A stretch of DNA of 64,000 nt from Chloroflexota bacterium (GTDB taxonomy: Bacteria > Chloroflexota > UBA11872 > UBA12225 > JAJDUF01), in assembly GCA_022826725.1 (NCBI GenBank), contig JAJDUF010000004.1:248001-312000 (forward strand). Reading direction: 5' to 3'. The position numbers and the translations under genes are program-made. The number at the start of each line of letters is the position of its first letter. The first letter of the stretch is position 1. Shown piece by piece: positions 1-8,791 of the stretch. Under the pieces are notes generated by a model. It was not told the DNA's origin, did not search any database, and was given only the letters and a program-made list of their open reading frames with translations.

Positions 1-52
1 CCAGCTGCGGGATGCAGCGCTGTATGGCTTCCGGTTCGACGAGGGGGAGTAG
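1..52 (+). CDS. C-terminal end of a third GH32/GH43-like propeller paralogue (5' cut by window edge)
   Basis: Only the last 16 codons and the TAG stop (50-52) are in the window. The frame reads QLRDAALYGFRFDEGE, which matches the ends of the two full-length paralogues downstream (LRDASLYAFRFTDGAD ending at 1913 and LRDASLYGFRWGDGD ending at 4951). This is seen directly. It implies a third tandem copy of the same five-bladed propeller family to the left of the window. The function is inferred only from the paralogues. Confidence 0.75.
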   Translation, partial: QLRDAALYGFRFDEGE

Positions 53-314
53 GGTTTGGCCCCCCTATGGTCCCCCCGCAGTGCGGGGGGACGAGGGTTT
101 CGGATGGCGCGGGAATGACGGAGCGGTGGGGGGAGCGGCAAGGGCGCCCGCCCACAAGGGACGCCCCTGCCGGGTGGGGTCACGTTTACCCTCACCCCGG
201 CCCTCTCCCAGGGGGAGAGGGGGTTGGATTGCGGCGCACGCGGGAATGAGGGGAGGGACGGTGGCATACTTGGTGGGCGGCGGCGACTGAACTGAGGACA
301 AGGGAGAGGGGACG
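53..314. repeat. Intergenic repeat cluster
   Basis: This gap has no gene. About 61-120 is a palindromic unit with a C-run/G-run hairpin followed by a stretch ending in cgcgggaatgacgg; the same unit returns at 1966, 3253 and 5062. About 142-170 is an inverted copy of the unit whose core is cccttgtgggc (also near 8645 and 10058). About 190-222 is a ctcacccc..ctctccc/gggagag palindrome. The ribosome-binding site of the next gene lies near 301-309. Confidence 0.7.
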
Positions 315-1913
315 ATGGAGCGACCGGTGCCGGTGGGGACGCGCGTTCAGTTGCTGGTGGACGACTACCTGATTGCGGCGAGTGAGGGCCTGGCGACGAC
401 GCTGCATCCGATGAGCAAGCTGCCGGAGCCGGTGCTGCAAGCGGCGGCGCCGTGGGAGCGGCCGGAGACGGGGGGCCTGTGGGGTATTCCCAACGCCATC
501 TACGACCCGGAGGATGGCCTGTACAAGCTCTGGTACAACAGCTTGGGCACGTATCCGGCCCGCAACCAGCAGGGAGAGCCGGTGTATAGCTGCTATGCCA
601 CGTCCACCGACGGGGTGAACTGGGAGCGGCCGGAGCTGGGGCTGTTCGCGCATGAAGGCTCCAAGGCGAACAACATCGTGGGGGCGTTCGGGGCCGCGGC
701 CCCGAACGGCGGGGTACTGGATTGCCTAGAGATGGCGGGGTTGGAGCCGCCGGAGCGGCGGTTCAAGACGTGTGGGGGGGCGGGGCGGGACGACAGCGGG
801 CAGGGGTGCCACGGGGTGAGCTTCTCGGCGGACGGCATCCACTGGGAGCGGTACGAGGGGAACCCGGTAATCCGGGGTTTCGACCGGGGCGACGTGATTA
901 CGGGCGCCAAGCTGCGGGAAGCGACGTTCCCAGAGGACATTCCGGGGCTGCCGCGGGCCAAGTATGCGCTGTTCCCGAAGGTGCTTCCCCAACTAGGGCG
1001 GTTCAAGCGGCGCTCGTTCGCGATGTGTACGTCGGAGGACGATCTGGGCGGCAATCCCTTCACGCAATGGACGGAGCCGCAGCTGGTGCTGGCACCGGAC
1101 CTGCGCGATGACGAGATGGCGGAGGCGCGGCTGGCGGCGGCCAAGTCCATCCTGCTCTTGGATCATCCGGACGATCACCGGTGCGAATTCTATGGGGTGG
1201 TGGTGTTCCGCAGTGGCGATGCTTTCCTAGGGCTGATCTGGATTTTCGACGCCTCCTACGAACTCGCGCGATTTGGCAGCAGCAATCAGTACGCCATCGT
1301 GGATGTGCAGCTCGCTGTGAGCCGCGACCTGCTGCACTGGGAGCGGCTGGGGGGCCGGCAGCCGGTGATTGCGCGGGGCGACCCGGACGCCTTCGACAGC
1401 CATATGATCTTCTACCATTCGTACCCGCTGGCGGTGGGCGATGAGTGGTGGGTGTACTACGTGGGGTTCAACGAGGGACACGCGGCGCGCTGGTGCTACG
1501 ACGAGGCGATGCGGCAGCAGTACCATGCCGACGTGAAGGCGGGGCGGAGGCACTTTCAGGCGATTGGCCTCGCCAAGGTGCGGCGCGAGGGGTTCATCTC
1601 GCGGGATGCCGGGGAGGCCGGTGGCACGCTGACGACACGGCTCGTGCAGCCGCGTGGGAGCCGGCTGGAGGTGAACGCGGCGGTGGCGGATGGGGGGTCA
1701 CTGACGGTGGAGGTGCAGGACGAGCGGGGGGCGGCGCTGCCGGGGTTCGCCGCGGCGGACTGCACGCCGGTGACGGGCGATGCGCTGCGGCACGCGGTGG
1801 CGTGGGGTGATCGACGGGGCGATGACGGGTGGACGGAGCGGCCAGTGCGGCTGCGGTTCCACCTGCGGGATGCCAGCCTCTATGCGTTCCGGTTCACGGA
1901 CGGAGCGGACTGA
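315..1913 (+). CDS. GH32/GH43-like five-bladed beta-propeller protein, copy 1
   Basis: A 532-residue predicted soluble protein with no signal peptide. The N-terminus carries LLVDDYLI and the body repeats the blade signature of aromatic-rich strands with DG(V/I)xWER (TSTDGVNWER, SADGIHWERYEG), typical of GH32/GH43/GH130-type propellers that cleave or bind sugars. The last ~110 residues look like a beta-sandwich, as in GH32 enzymes. I cannot assign a substrate or fix the catalytic acids. The start follows a gggagagggg ribosome-binding site by about 4 bases. Copy 2 (3335-4951) is clearly homologous over its whole length, and a third copy ends at position 52. The Gfo/Idh oxidoreductase between the copies suggests a sugar or polyol catabolic cluster. 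Confidence 0.75.
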   Translation: MERPVPVGTRVQLLVDDYLIAASEGLATTLHPMSKLPEPVLQAAAPWERPETGGLWGIPNAIYDPEDGLYKLWYNSLGTYPARNQQGEPVYSCYATSTDGVNWERPELGLFAHEGSKANNIVGAFGAAAPNGGVLDCLEMAGLEPPERRFKTCGGAGRDDSGQGCHGVSFSADGIHWERYEGNPVIRGFDRGDVITGAKLREATFPEDIPGLPRAKYALFPKVLPQLGRFKRRSFAMCTSEDDLGGNPFTQWTEPQLVLAPDLRDDEMAEARLAAAKSILLLDHPDDHRCEFYGVVVFRSGDAFLGLIWIFDASYELARFGSSNQYAIVDVQLAVSRDLLHWERLGGRQPVIARGDPDAFDSHMIFYHSYPLAVGDEWWVYYVGFNEGHAARWCYDEAMRQQYHADVKAGRRHFQAIGLAKVRREGFISRDAGEAGGTLTTRLVQPRGSRLEVNAAVADGGSLTVEVQDERGAALPGFAAADCTPVTGDALRHAVAWGDRRGDDGWTERPVRLRFHLRDASLYAFRFTDGAD

Positions 1914-2060
1914 CCTCACCCCCCGGCCCCCTCTCCAAATGTTGGAGAGGGGGCGTAGGGCTGGCCCCCGTATGGTCCCCCCGCAATGCGGGGGGACGGG
2001 GTGCGGCACGGCCGGCGGGACAACTGGATTGCGGGTTGGGCCGCAATGACAGGGTAGTAG
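1914..2060. repeat. Palindromic intergenic repeats
   Basis: The first unit (about 1914-1957) begins two bases after the stop codon and is a palindrome around ctctccaaatgttggagag. A second unit (about 1966-2051) has a C-run/G-run hairpin followed by attgcgg..ccgcaatgaca. The first unit may double as a terminator, but it lacks a T-run. Confidence 0.7.
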
Positions 2061-2073
2061 GGCGAGGGTGAGG

Positions 2074-3189
2074 ATGCTGCGGGCGGGGATTGTGGGGTGT
2101 GGGGGGATCAGTCGCAGCCATGCGGCGGCCTATAGCCATCTCGATGAGGTGGAGCTGGTGGCACTGTGCGACGTCAACCCGGCGGCGCTCGACGAGCGGG
2201 CGAACGAGCACGGTGTGGCCGGTCGCTACGGCGACTACGAGGAGCTGTTCGAGCGGGAACGGCTCGACATCGTGAGCGTTTGTACGCACGCGCCGTTGCA
2301 CGCGCCAGTGACGCGGGCGGCGGCGCGGGCCGGGGTCAACGTGCTGTGTGAGAAGCCGCTGGCGATTGATTTGGAGCACGCGGACCGGATGCGGGCCGCG
2401 TGCATGGCGGCGGGCGTGGAGCTGGCGGTCAGTCATCAGTTCCGGTTCACGCCGCTGTTTCGGCAGGCCAAGGAGTGGATTGCGGCGGGGCGGATCGGGG
2501 AATTGCGTTCGATCCGCGAGGTGGGCAAGGGGCGCCCGGCGGGATTCGAGCTGATGGAGATGGGTGTCCACTATTTTGATGAGTTTGAGTTCTTTCTGGA
2601 CGGTATCGAGTGGGTACACGCCCAGGTCAGCTATCAGGGCCGGGCGGTCGGCGTCGAGGACATCATGCCGAGTCGGCGGCTGTGTCCGACGGACAGGCGC
2701 GACAACGGGCTGGTGGCCGGGGACACGATGCTGGTGCATCTCTGCTCGCCGCATGGGGCCTACGGGCTGATGGAGCTGTACGTGCGGGGATCGGTGCATG
2801 ACTGGCTGATGGGGCCGCAGCTGCTCGGCAGCGAGGGGCAGCTGATGATAAAGCCGCACCGCGGCATGGACGAGCTGTGGTACTGCCCGTCGGACGTGTC
2901 GTTCGCGGCGCATACGCCGCCCTGGGAGTTGGTGGCGCGCGCCGATCGGGCGGACTGTCAGATCAACGGCACGGCGTGGCCGACGCGGCATTCGATTTGG
3001 AGCGTGCGAGATATGGTCGAGGCGGTGCGTACCGGTCGCAAACCGGAGCTGGGCGGGGGACGGGCGCTGACGTCGCTGGAGTGCGTGAGTGCGGTGTATG
3101 AATCGCATTTCACGGGCGCGCGGGTGGCGCTGCCGATGGAGGATCGGCGGCATCCGCTGGGGAAGCGGGTGGGTGGGAGTCGGACCTAA
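2074..3189 (+). CDS. Gfo/Idh/MocA family NAD(P)-dependent oxidoreductase
   Basis: Predicted 371 residues. The N-terminal Rossmann fold is marked by AGIVGCGGISRSHAAAY (GxGxxG-type nucleotide loop) and the family's CEKPLA motif, whose Lys takes part in hydride transfer in characterised members. The C-terminal alpha/beta substrate domain includes MGVHYFDEFEFF, with the His-x-x-x-Asp arrangement expected of the family. Such enzymes oxidise or reduce sugars, inositols and their derivatives at one hydroxyl. I chose ATG 2074; an in-frame GTG at 2068 is possible. It sits between two propeller paralogues, so the likely substrate is the sugar unit they release or bind (inference). Confidence 0.88.
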   Translation: MLRAGIVGCGGISRSHAAAYSHLDEVELVALCDVNPAALDERANEHGVAGRYGDYEELFERERLDIVSVCTHAPLHAPVTRAAARAGVNVLCEKPLAIDLEHADRMRAACMAAGVELAVSHQFRFTPLFRQAKEWIAAGRIGELRSIREVGKGRPAGFELMEMGVHYFDEFEFFLDGIEWVHAQVSYQGRAVGVEDIMPSRRLCPTDRRDNGLVAGDTMLVHLCSPHGAYGLMELYVRGSVHDWLMGPQLLGSEGQLMIKPHRGMDELWYCPSDVSFAAHTPPWELVARADRADCQINGTAWPTRHSIWSVRDMVEAVRTGRKPELGGGRALTSLECVSAVYESHFTGARVALPMEDRRHPLGKRVGGSRT

Positions 3190-3320
3190 CCCCCGGTGCC
3201 TTCGCGGGGATGACGGACAGGGCGGCAGAAGTGCTAAGGTGGTTGGGTGCTGGCCCCCCATGGTCCCCCCGCAGCGCGGGGGGACGTTGATTCCGGCGTG
3301 GGCGGGGAATGACGGGTTCT
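3190..3320. repeat. Palindromic intergenic repeat
   Basis: About 3253-3313 repeats the C-run/G-run hairpin plus the gattccggcg..ggggaatgacgg element seen at 61, 1966 and 5062. The remainder shows no gene. Confidence 0.65.
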
Positions 3321-3334
3321 GCAAGGGAGCGGGT

Positions 3335-4951
3335 ATGAGTAGGCGGGTGGTGGCGGTGGGGACGCGGACGCAGCTGTTTGTTGACGATTTCCTGATTGCG
3401 GAGAGCGAGGGGGTTAGCGAGCGGCTGCACGCGATGACGCGGCTGCCGGCACCGGTGCTGCAAGCCGCGGCGCCATGGGAGCGGCCGGCGGTTGGGGGGC
3501 TGTGGGGAGCGCTGAACGCGCTCTACGACGCTGACGAGGGCCGGTTTCGGATGTGGTACCAGAGCCTCGGGGCGTTCCCGGCGCTGCCGCCGGCAGACCC
3601 GGGGTACCAGTGCTACGTCGAGTCTCCTGACGGGTTGCACTGGGAGCGGCCCAACCTGGGACTGTTCGACTACGACGGCTCGACGGCCAATAACGTCATC
3701 GGCGCGAGCAGCCGGGGGTATGGGCCGGCGCATGGGATGCTGGATTGCGCTGCGATGGCGGCGGATGAGCCGCCGGAGGTGCGGTTCAAGGCGGTGGGGT
3801 GCGAGGCGCGCGATGCCGAGGGACGGATCACGCACGGCGTGTCGTTCTCGCCGGACGGTGTGCATTGGCGGCCCTATGAGGGCAACCCGGTCCTGAGCGG
3901 GCACCAGCGGGGCGATGCGTCGAGCGCCGCGATGCTGCAATTCGGTCCGACGCCGGAAGGCCCGGCCGACTTTCCGCGAGCGCGGTACGCGATCTTTCCG
4001 AAGATGCACGTCGAGATCGGGCAACAGTCGCACGACGTGCCGTGGCGGCGGCGCTGTTGGGCGGTCTGCACCTCGGTAGACGAGGCAGGGGGGGTGCCGT
4101 TCACCAAATGGACGGAGCCGATGCTGGTCTTGACGCCGGATCAGCGCGACGACGATATGGCCGTCGAGCGGTTGGAGGGGGCGCGGCCGTTGCTGCTGCG
4201 CCAGCATCCCGACGACTATCGGTGCGAGTTCTACGGCTTGGTGGTATGGCGCAGCGGCGACACGTTTCTGGGGATGCTGTGGGTGTACGACGCGGCGTTC
4301 GAGCTGAGTCGGATCGGCGGGGGCAGCGAGTACGCCATTGTCGAGGTGCAGCTGATTGCGAGCCGCAACCTGATCCAGTGGCAGCGGGTGGGCAACCGGC
4401 AGCCGGTGATTGCGCGGGGTACGCCGGGCACGTTTGATAGTCACATGATCTTCTACCACTCGCGTCCGCTGGTCGTCGGGGACGAGTGGTGGGTGTATTA
4501 CGTGGGGTTCAACGAGGGCCACGCGGCCAAGGCGCTGTACGACGAGGCGCTGCGGGAGCGGTACTGGGCCGAGATTCGAGCCGGACGGCGGCACTTCCCG
4601 GCGATTGGGTTGGCGAAGGTGCGGCGGGACGGGTTCGTCTCGCGGGACGCGGGGGCGGCGGGCGGCACGCTGACGACGCGGCTGATGCAGCCGGGTGGGA
4701 GCGGGTTGGAGGTGAACGCGACGGTGGCACCGGGTGGGGCGCTGACGGTGGCTGTGCAGGACGAGCAGGGGCGGAACCTGCCGGGGTTTGGCGCCGGCGA
4801 TTGTACGGCGGTGACGGGCGATTCGCTGCGGCACGCGGTGCGGTGGGGTGAGCGGCGGGGTGATGACCGGTGGGCAGAGCGGCCGGTGCGGCTACGGTTT
4901 CATTTGCGGGACGCGAGCCTGTATGGCTTCCGGTGGGGGGATGGGGACTGA
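3335..4951 (+). CDS. GH32/GH43-like five-bladed beta-propeller protein, copy 2
   Basis: Predicted 538 residues, homologous over its full length to the 315-1913 product (shared LFVDDFLI, LQAAAPWERP, DDYRCEFYG, FDSHMIFYHS and GDEWWVYYVGFNEGHAA). The open frame extends back to 3089, but ATG 3335 aligns with the start of copy 1 and follows a gcaagggagcggg ribosome-binding region. The upstream extension overlaps the Gfo/Idh gene and a repeat and is not coding. The blade signature SPDGVHWRPYEG and the C-terminal sandwich are conserved. Substrate and catalytic status are unknown. An intact tandem paralogue rather than a broken copy suggests retained function, possibly with diverged specificity. Confidence 0.75.
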   Translation: MSRRVVAVGTRTQLFVDDFLIAESEGVSERLHAMTRLPAPVLQAAAPWERPAVGGLWGALNALYDADEGRFRMWYQSLGAFPALPPADPGYQCYVESPDGLHWERPNLGLFDYDGSTANNVIGASSRGYGPAHGMLDCAAMAADEPPEVRFKAVGCEARDAEGRITHGVSFSPDGVHWRPYEGNPVLSGHQRGDASSAAMLQFGPTPEGPADFPRARYAIFPKMHVEIGQQSHDVPWRRRCWAVCTSVDEAGGVPFTKWTEPMLVLTPDQRDDDMAVERLEGARPLLLRQHPDDYRCEFYGLVVWRSGDTFLGMLWVYDAAFELSRIGGGSEYAIVEVQLIASRNLIQWQRVGNRQPVIARGTPGTFDSHMIFYHSRPLVVGDEWWVYYVGFNEGHAAKALYDEALRERYWAEIRAGRRHFPAIGLAKVRRDGFVSRDAGAAGGTLTTRLMQPGGSGLEVNATVAPGGALTVAVQDEQGRNLPGFGAGDCTAVTGDSLRHAVRWGERRGDDRWAERPVRLRFHLRDASLYGFRWGDGD

Positions 4952-5130
4952 CCTCACCCCCCGGCCCCCTCTCCAACATTTGGAGAGGGGGAGTAGATTT
5001 CCGCTTGCGGGGAACGGCAGCCGGCATTGCAGCGGCCGCCAGATTCCGGTGACCGGAGCTAGCCCCCCTATGGTCCCCCCGCGCGGCGGGAGGACGTAGA
5101 TTCCCGCGCAGGCGGGAATGACCGTTGGGA
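4952..5130. repeat. Palindromic intergenic repeats
   Basis: About 4952-4993 is a near-identical copy of the unit at 1914, with palindrome ctctccaacatttggagag. About 5062-5124 is a copy of the C-run/G-run unit ending in gattcccgcgcaggcgggaa. Both lie between the copy 2 stop and the FAH-domain gene. Confidence 0.7.
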
Positions 5131-5177
5131 GAGCTGGTCCGCGGCTGGGAGGCAGTTGGCGCGGGAGGGATAGGACG

Positions 5178-7106
5178 TTGAAGCTGACGACGATTGTGCG
5201 TGAGGGGCGGGATCGGGCGGCGGTGGTGGTGGACCTGGCGGTGGGGTGGGACGGGGGCGCGGCCAGGCCGGGGGGTGAGGGGGGCAGTGATCCGAACCCA
5301 CCACCGCCGGGCTACGGGCGCTACTACCTCGACGTGGGGCGGGCGCGGGACCTGCTCGCAGCGAATCAGTCGCGCCTGCTCTGGCCGGCAGGGCTGACGT
5401 TCGCGGAGACGGCGGCGCTCGGCGGGAAGGGGGAGCCGCTGCAGATGCGGCGGCTGCTGGCCGGGGGGCCGGGCGCGCTGGCGGTGCTGGGCGAACTGGT
5501 GGAGGCGGTGCGGCTGCTGGCGGAACGCGGGGACGGCATCCTGGCAGCGCCGGCGCTGGTGCCGGCGGGCGTGGCCCGGCTGCGGACGCCCGTTCCCGAT
5601 GCACCACTGTGCTACGTCCTGCACGGCAACGCGGCGACCGTCTGGTGCCGGCAATCGGAGATGGACCCCAATCTGCACGTGATGACGCGCATTCCGGCGA
5701 TGCGGATACGGACGGTGAACGCGCTGCTGGGGCATGACGAGCCGCTGTATCTGCCGGCCAGCGCCAAGCTCAGTTTTGGCAATGAGCTGGGCTTTGTGAT
5801 CGGGCAGGAGGCGCGGAACGTGCGGGCGGAGGACGCCTACCGGTACGTCGCCGGGTACGTCTGCACGAACGACTGTTACAGCAACGTGTATTCGCAGTTG
5901 GCGGCGGACGCGCCGACGCGGATCAACAGCACGATGCAGGTCGGCGATAAGGCGACGGACGGCTGCGGGCCGGTCGGGCCGTGGATTGCCACGGCCGAGG
6001 AGGTCGGTGATCCGCACGATCTGATATTGCTGACGCGGCAAGACGGGCTGCTGCGGAATCGGTCCCATTCGGGTGCGTACATCGTGGGGGTGGAGGCGGC
6101 GGTGGAGCGGCTCTCGCACCGGTTCCCGTTATTGCCGGGGACGATTATCTCGCTGGGCGCGGCCGGCTGGGACGGGATCAGCGACGAGCCGGTGGACCGG
6201 ACGGCGGGTCGCTCGGTGCTGGAGGTGGAGGCGGAGCGGATTGGGGTATTGCGGACGCCGCTGGTCTATCCGGACGCCGACGAGCAGGCCGCGCGGGAGG
6301 GCGGCAGTCCCTATCTCTTCGCGGGGACCCTTGACGGGACGACGCCGCTGGATCGCTGGGAAGCGGACGACGGTCCGACCGCGCTGACCGGCTTGCCGGC
6401 GCCGCGGGGCTTTTGGATGGTGTTCGGCAACCAGCGAGGGGCCGCAGAGCACGAGATCGAGCAGACGGATTCTCCGGCGGTGCCGGCGGCGGTGGCGTAT
6501 CCGACCACGACGCTGCGCCTGCTGCCGGCCGCGACGGGCAAGGATGGCGAGGCGGCGGTCATGGCGGTGCTGCCGGATGCGGGCGTGGTCCGGGTGACTT
6601 GTCACTTGGCGATGGTCATCGGGCCGGAGCCGGCGTATGCAGAGACGGCGGAGACGGCGGCGCAACGGGTGGCCGGCTACGCGACGTTGCTCTCCGTCCA
6701 CGACGCGGGAGTGGAGGCGCGGCTGGCGCTGCCCACGACGGACTACGAGCGGCGGTTTGCGACGTTTTTCGGGTATTGCGGGGCCGGGCACCACGCGCTG
6801 GCGCCAGCGACGGCGGTGAGCGATCTGGGGGCGCCGGGCGGGGAGGCCGGGCGGGCGGTGGTGCTGCGCGTCGGCGACCGGGAGTACGCGGCGACGACGG
6901 CTGTATATCGGCACACGCCGGGGGCAGTGGTAGAGCATCTCAGTCGGGCGCTGACGCTGCTGCCGGGCGACGTGATCGGACTTGGCCCGCTCGGACCGGC
7001 GGTCGAGCTGCCGGCGGAGGAACTGGCTGACGGGGTGGTGGTCAAGGCGGAGGTCGAGGGGCTGGCGGCGGTGGACGTGCAGGTGCGGCGGGCGGCGGCC
7101 TCATAG
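5178..7106 (+). CDS. Double fumarylacetoacetate hydrolase (FAH)-domain protein
   Basis: Predicted 642 residues from a TTG start at 5178, which follows a gggaggga ribosome-binding site; the frame is open upstream to 5118, but that start lies in a repeat. Residues ~140-350 form a recognisable FAH domain, with NELGFVIGQEARNV (metal-ligand region), VAGYVCTND and the end motif LLPGTIISLGAAGW. Residues ~400-640 repeat the fold in diverged form and end LLPGDVIGLGPLG. FAH-family enzymes hydrolyse or decarboxylate beta-diketo acids or dehydrate 2-keto-3-deoxy sugar acids, using a divalent metal. The family is usually 200-330 residues, so this is an internal duplication or fusion. It follows the sugar-oxidation genes, so a sugar-acid role is plausible. 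Confidence 0.72.
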   Translation: MKLTTIVREGRDRAAVVVDLAVGWDGGAARPGGEGGSDPNPPPPGYGRYYLDVGRARDLLAANQSRLLWPAGLTFAETAALGGKGEPLQMRRLLAGGPGALAVLGELVEAVRLLAERGDGILAAPALVPAGVARLRTPVPDAPLCYVLHGNAATVWCRQSEMDPNLHVMTRIPAMRIRTVNALLGHDEPLYLPASAKLSFGNELGFVIGQEARNVRAEDAYRYVAGYVCTNDCYSNVYSQLAADAPTRINSTMQVGDKATDGCGPVGPWIATAEEVGDPHDLILLTRQDGLLRNRSHSGAYIVGVEAAVERLSHRFPLLPGTIISLGAAGWDGISDEPVDRTAGRSVLEVEAERIGVLRTPLVYPDADEQAAREGGSPYLFAGTLDGTTPLDRWEADDGPTALTGLPAPRGFWMVFGNQRGAAEHEIEQTDSPAVPAAVAYPTTTLRLLPAATGKDGEAAVMAVLPDAGVVRVTCHLAMVIGPEPAYAETAETAAQRVAGYATLLSVHDAGVEARLALPTTDYERRFATFFGYCGAGHHALAPATAVSDLGAPGGEAGRAVVLRVGDREYAATTAVYRHTPGAVVEHLSRALTLLPGDVIGLGPLGPAVELPAEELADGVVVKAEVEGLAAVDVQVRRAAAS

Positions 7107-7135
7107 GGGTAGTTTTTTGTGTAGGGGCGTTTTGG

Positions 7136-7230
7136 ACCTACCCCCCGGCCCCTTCCCTGGAGGGAAGGGGAGTCCGCGCGGTGACATGCAGCCCCTTCCC
7201 TTTAGGGTGGGGGGTGGGGGTAGGTCCGCC
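7136..7230. repeat. Palindromic intergenic repeats (ccccttccct family)
   Basis: About 7139-7172 is a unit with ccccttccctggagggaagggg. About 7190-7228 is a second, less symmetric unit of the same family. They separate the FAH gene from the aminotransferase gene. Confidence 0.65.
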
Positions 7231-7316
7231 TCCTGCCGGCGCTATTCAGGTAATATCTTGGCGTAGCCGCGTGGGTACGCACAAGTACACAGCATCGGGA
7301 GTGAGGAGAGATAGCG

Positions 7317-8600
7317 ATGGTAGTAGCGACGATGGAGCGCCCGGCGATTGCCGGCGGGACACCGGTACGGACGGCGCCGCTGGCCTCGATTGGGGATTCC
7401 AGCGGGCGAGACGTGGGCGATGAGGAGTTGGCCCAGCTGACCGAGGTGATCCGTTCCGGCGCACTCAACCGGAATAACGGGACCAAGGTCCAGGCGCTGG
7501 AGGCGGCGTGGGCCGAGCGGCACGGGGTCCGCTTTGCCACGGCCGCGACTTCCGGCACTGCCGCCATCCACGTGGCCTTGGGCGCGCTCCATTTGGAGCC
7601 GGGCGATGAGGTCATCACCACGCCGATCACCGACTGGGGCACGGTGGGGCCGATCCTGGCGCAGAACTGCGTGCCCGTGTTCGCCGACATTGACCCGCGC
7701 ACCTACTGCCTCGACCCGGAGCAGGCGGCGGCGGCAATCACGCCCCGCACCCGCGCGATCATCGCGGTCCATCTGATGGGCCAGCCGTGCAATATGGATG
7801 CCTTCCTCGACCTGTCCCGGCGGCACAACCTCTATCTGATCGAAGACTGCGCGCAGGCGCACTTTGCGACCTGGCGTGGTCAGGTGGTCGGCTCCATTGG
7901 CGACATCGGCTGCTTTTCCCTACAGCAGTCCAAGGTCATCACGACCGGCGATGGCGGCATGACAACCACCGACGACCCGGAGCTGGGGATGGGCTTGGCG
8001 TTCTTCCAGGACAAGGGCTGGTCACGCGGCCGGGTCATACAGGGTATGCGCGTCTACAAACGCTTCGGCCTGAACTATCGCATGACGGAGCTACAAGGGG
8101 CAGTGGCGCTGGCGCAGTTGGCCAAGGGCGACCGCCTGGCCGCGCATAGGCGGAAGATCGCCGCCCATATCACGGCCGGCATCGCCGACGTGCCCGGCGT
8201 CCATCCGCCCTACGTCGCGCCGCAGGCCGTCTCGTCCTATTGGCACTACATGCCGACCATTGACCCCGACGTCTTGGGAGTCGGCGGCGCCGAGTTCGCC
8301 AAAGCCTTGAGTGCCGAGGGGATCGGTACCGGCGCCGGGTACGCGGCCGCGCTCTACTTGCAGGACATGTTCCAGCGCAAGCAGGTCTTTGGCACCAGCC
8401 ATTTCCCCTTCGACTACGGCGACCGAAACCTGGATGACGTGGACTACTCGCCCGGCCTGTGTCCGGTGTCCGAGAAGCTGGCCGACAGCACGCGCAGTAA
8501 CAGTATGCGCCTGCCCTGCCACGAAGGGATCACCGAGGCCGACGCCGACGACATGGTGAAAGCCATCACCAAAGTCGCCCACTACTTCGCCGAGCGCTAA
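7317..8600 (+). CDS. DegT/DnrJ/EryC1/StrS-type PLP aminotransferase
   Basis: Predicted 427 residues, the family's usual size or slightly longer. The fold-type I PLP enzyme signature is clear: SGTAAIHVAL near residue 79 (cofactor phosphate), LIEDCAQAH at ~174-182, and SLQQSKVITTGDGG with the Schiff-base Lys at about 206. Members transaminate keto-sugars using glutamate or glutamine, or act as sugar dehydratases, often in deoxy-amino-sugar or AHBA-type pathways. The start follows gtgaggagagatagcg. No nucleotide-sugar gene is adjacent, so the substrate is unclear; the neighbouring cluster hints at an amino-sugar derivative. Confidence 0.88.
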   Translation: MVVATMERPAIAGGTPVRTAPLASIGDSSGRDVGDEELAQLTEVIRSGALNRNNGTKVQALEAAWAERHGVRFATAATSGTAAIHVALGALHLEPGDEVITTPITDWGTVGPILAQNCVPVFADIDPRTYCLDPEQAAAAITPRTRAIIAVHLMGQPCNMDAFLDLSRRHNLYLIEDCAQAHFATWRGQVVGSIGDIGCFSLQQSKVITTGDGGMTTTDDPELGMGLAFFQDKGWSRGRVIQGMRVYKRFGLNYRMTELQGAVALAQLAKGDRLAAHRRKIAAHITAGIADVPGVHPPYVAPQAVSSYWHYMPTIDPDVLGVGGAEFAKALSAEGIGTGAGYAAALYLQDMFQRKQVFGTSHFPFDYGDRNLDDVDYSPGLCPVSEKLADSTRSNSMRLPCHEGITEADADDMVKAITKVAHYFAER

Positions 8601-8635
8601 ACAGCGAGTCTCACCCCCTGACTGGGGTGGGTACG

Positions 8636-8760
8636 GACCAATTCGTAGGGGCGTCCCTTGTGGGCACCTTGGCTGCTCCCCCCGCCGCTCCGTCATTGCG
8701 GCGCAAGCCGCAATCTATCCTGGCCATCCCTCCATCCCGAAAATCCTGATGCAGACAAAA
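8636..8760. repeat. Intergenic repeat block
   Basis: This convergent gap holds a copy of the gcgtcccttgtgggcacc unit near 8645-8668 and a cgtcattgcgg..ccgcaat palindrome at about 8691-8712. It continues with ctatcctgg..atcctgatgcagac, which recurs at about 30806-30841. No gene is visible. Confidence 0.6.
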
Positions 8761-8791
8761 ACTACCCTTGTGATGGGATATACCATGGCCC

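Noticed and set aside
1894..6119. Three long minus-strand frames (476, 574 and 536 residues)
   Set aside because: They are Arg/Pro/His-rich shadows of the plus-strand propeller, Gfo/Idh and FAH genes and run through repeats, with no family-like content.
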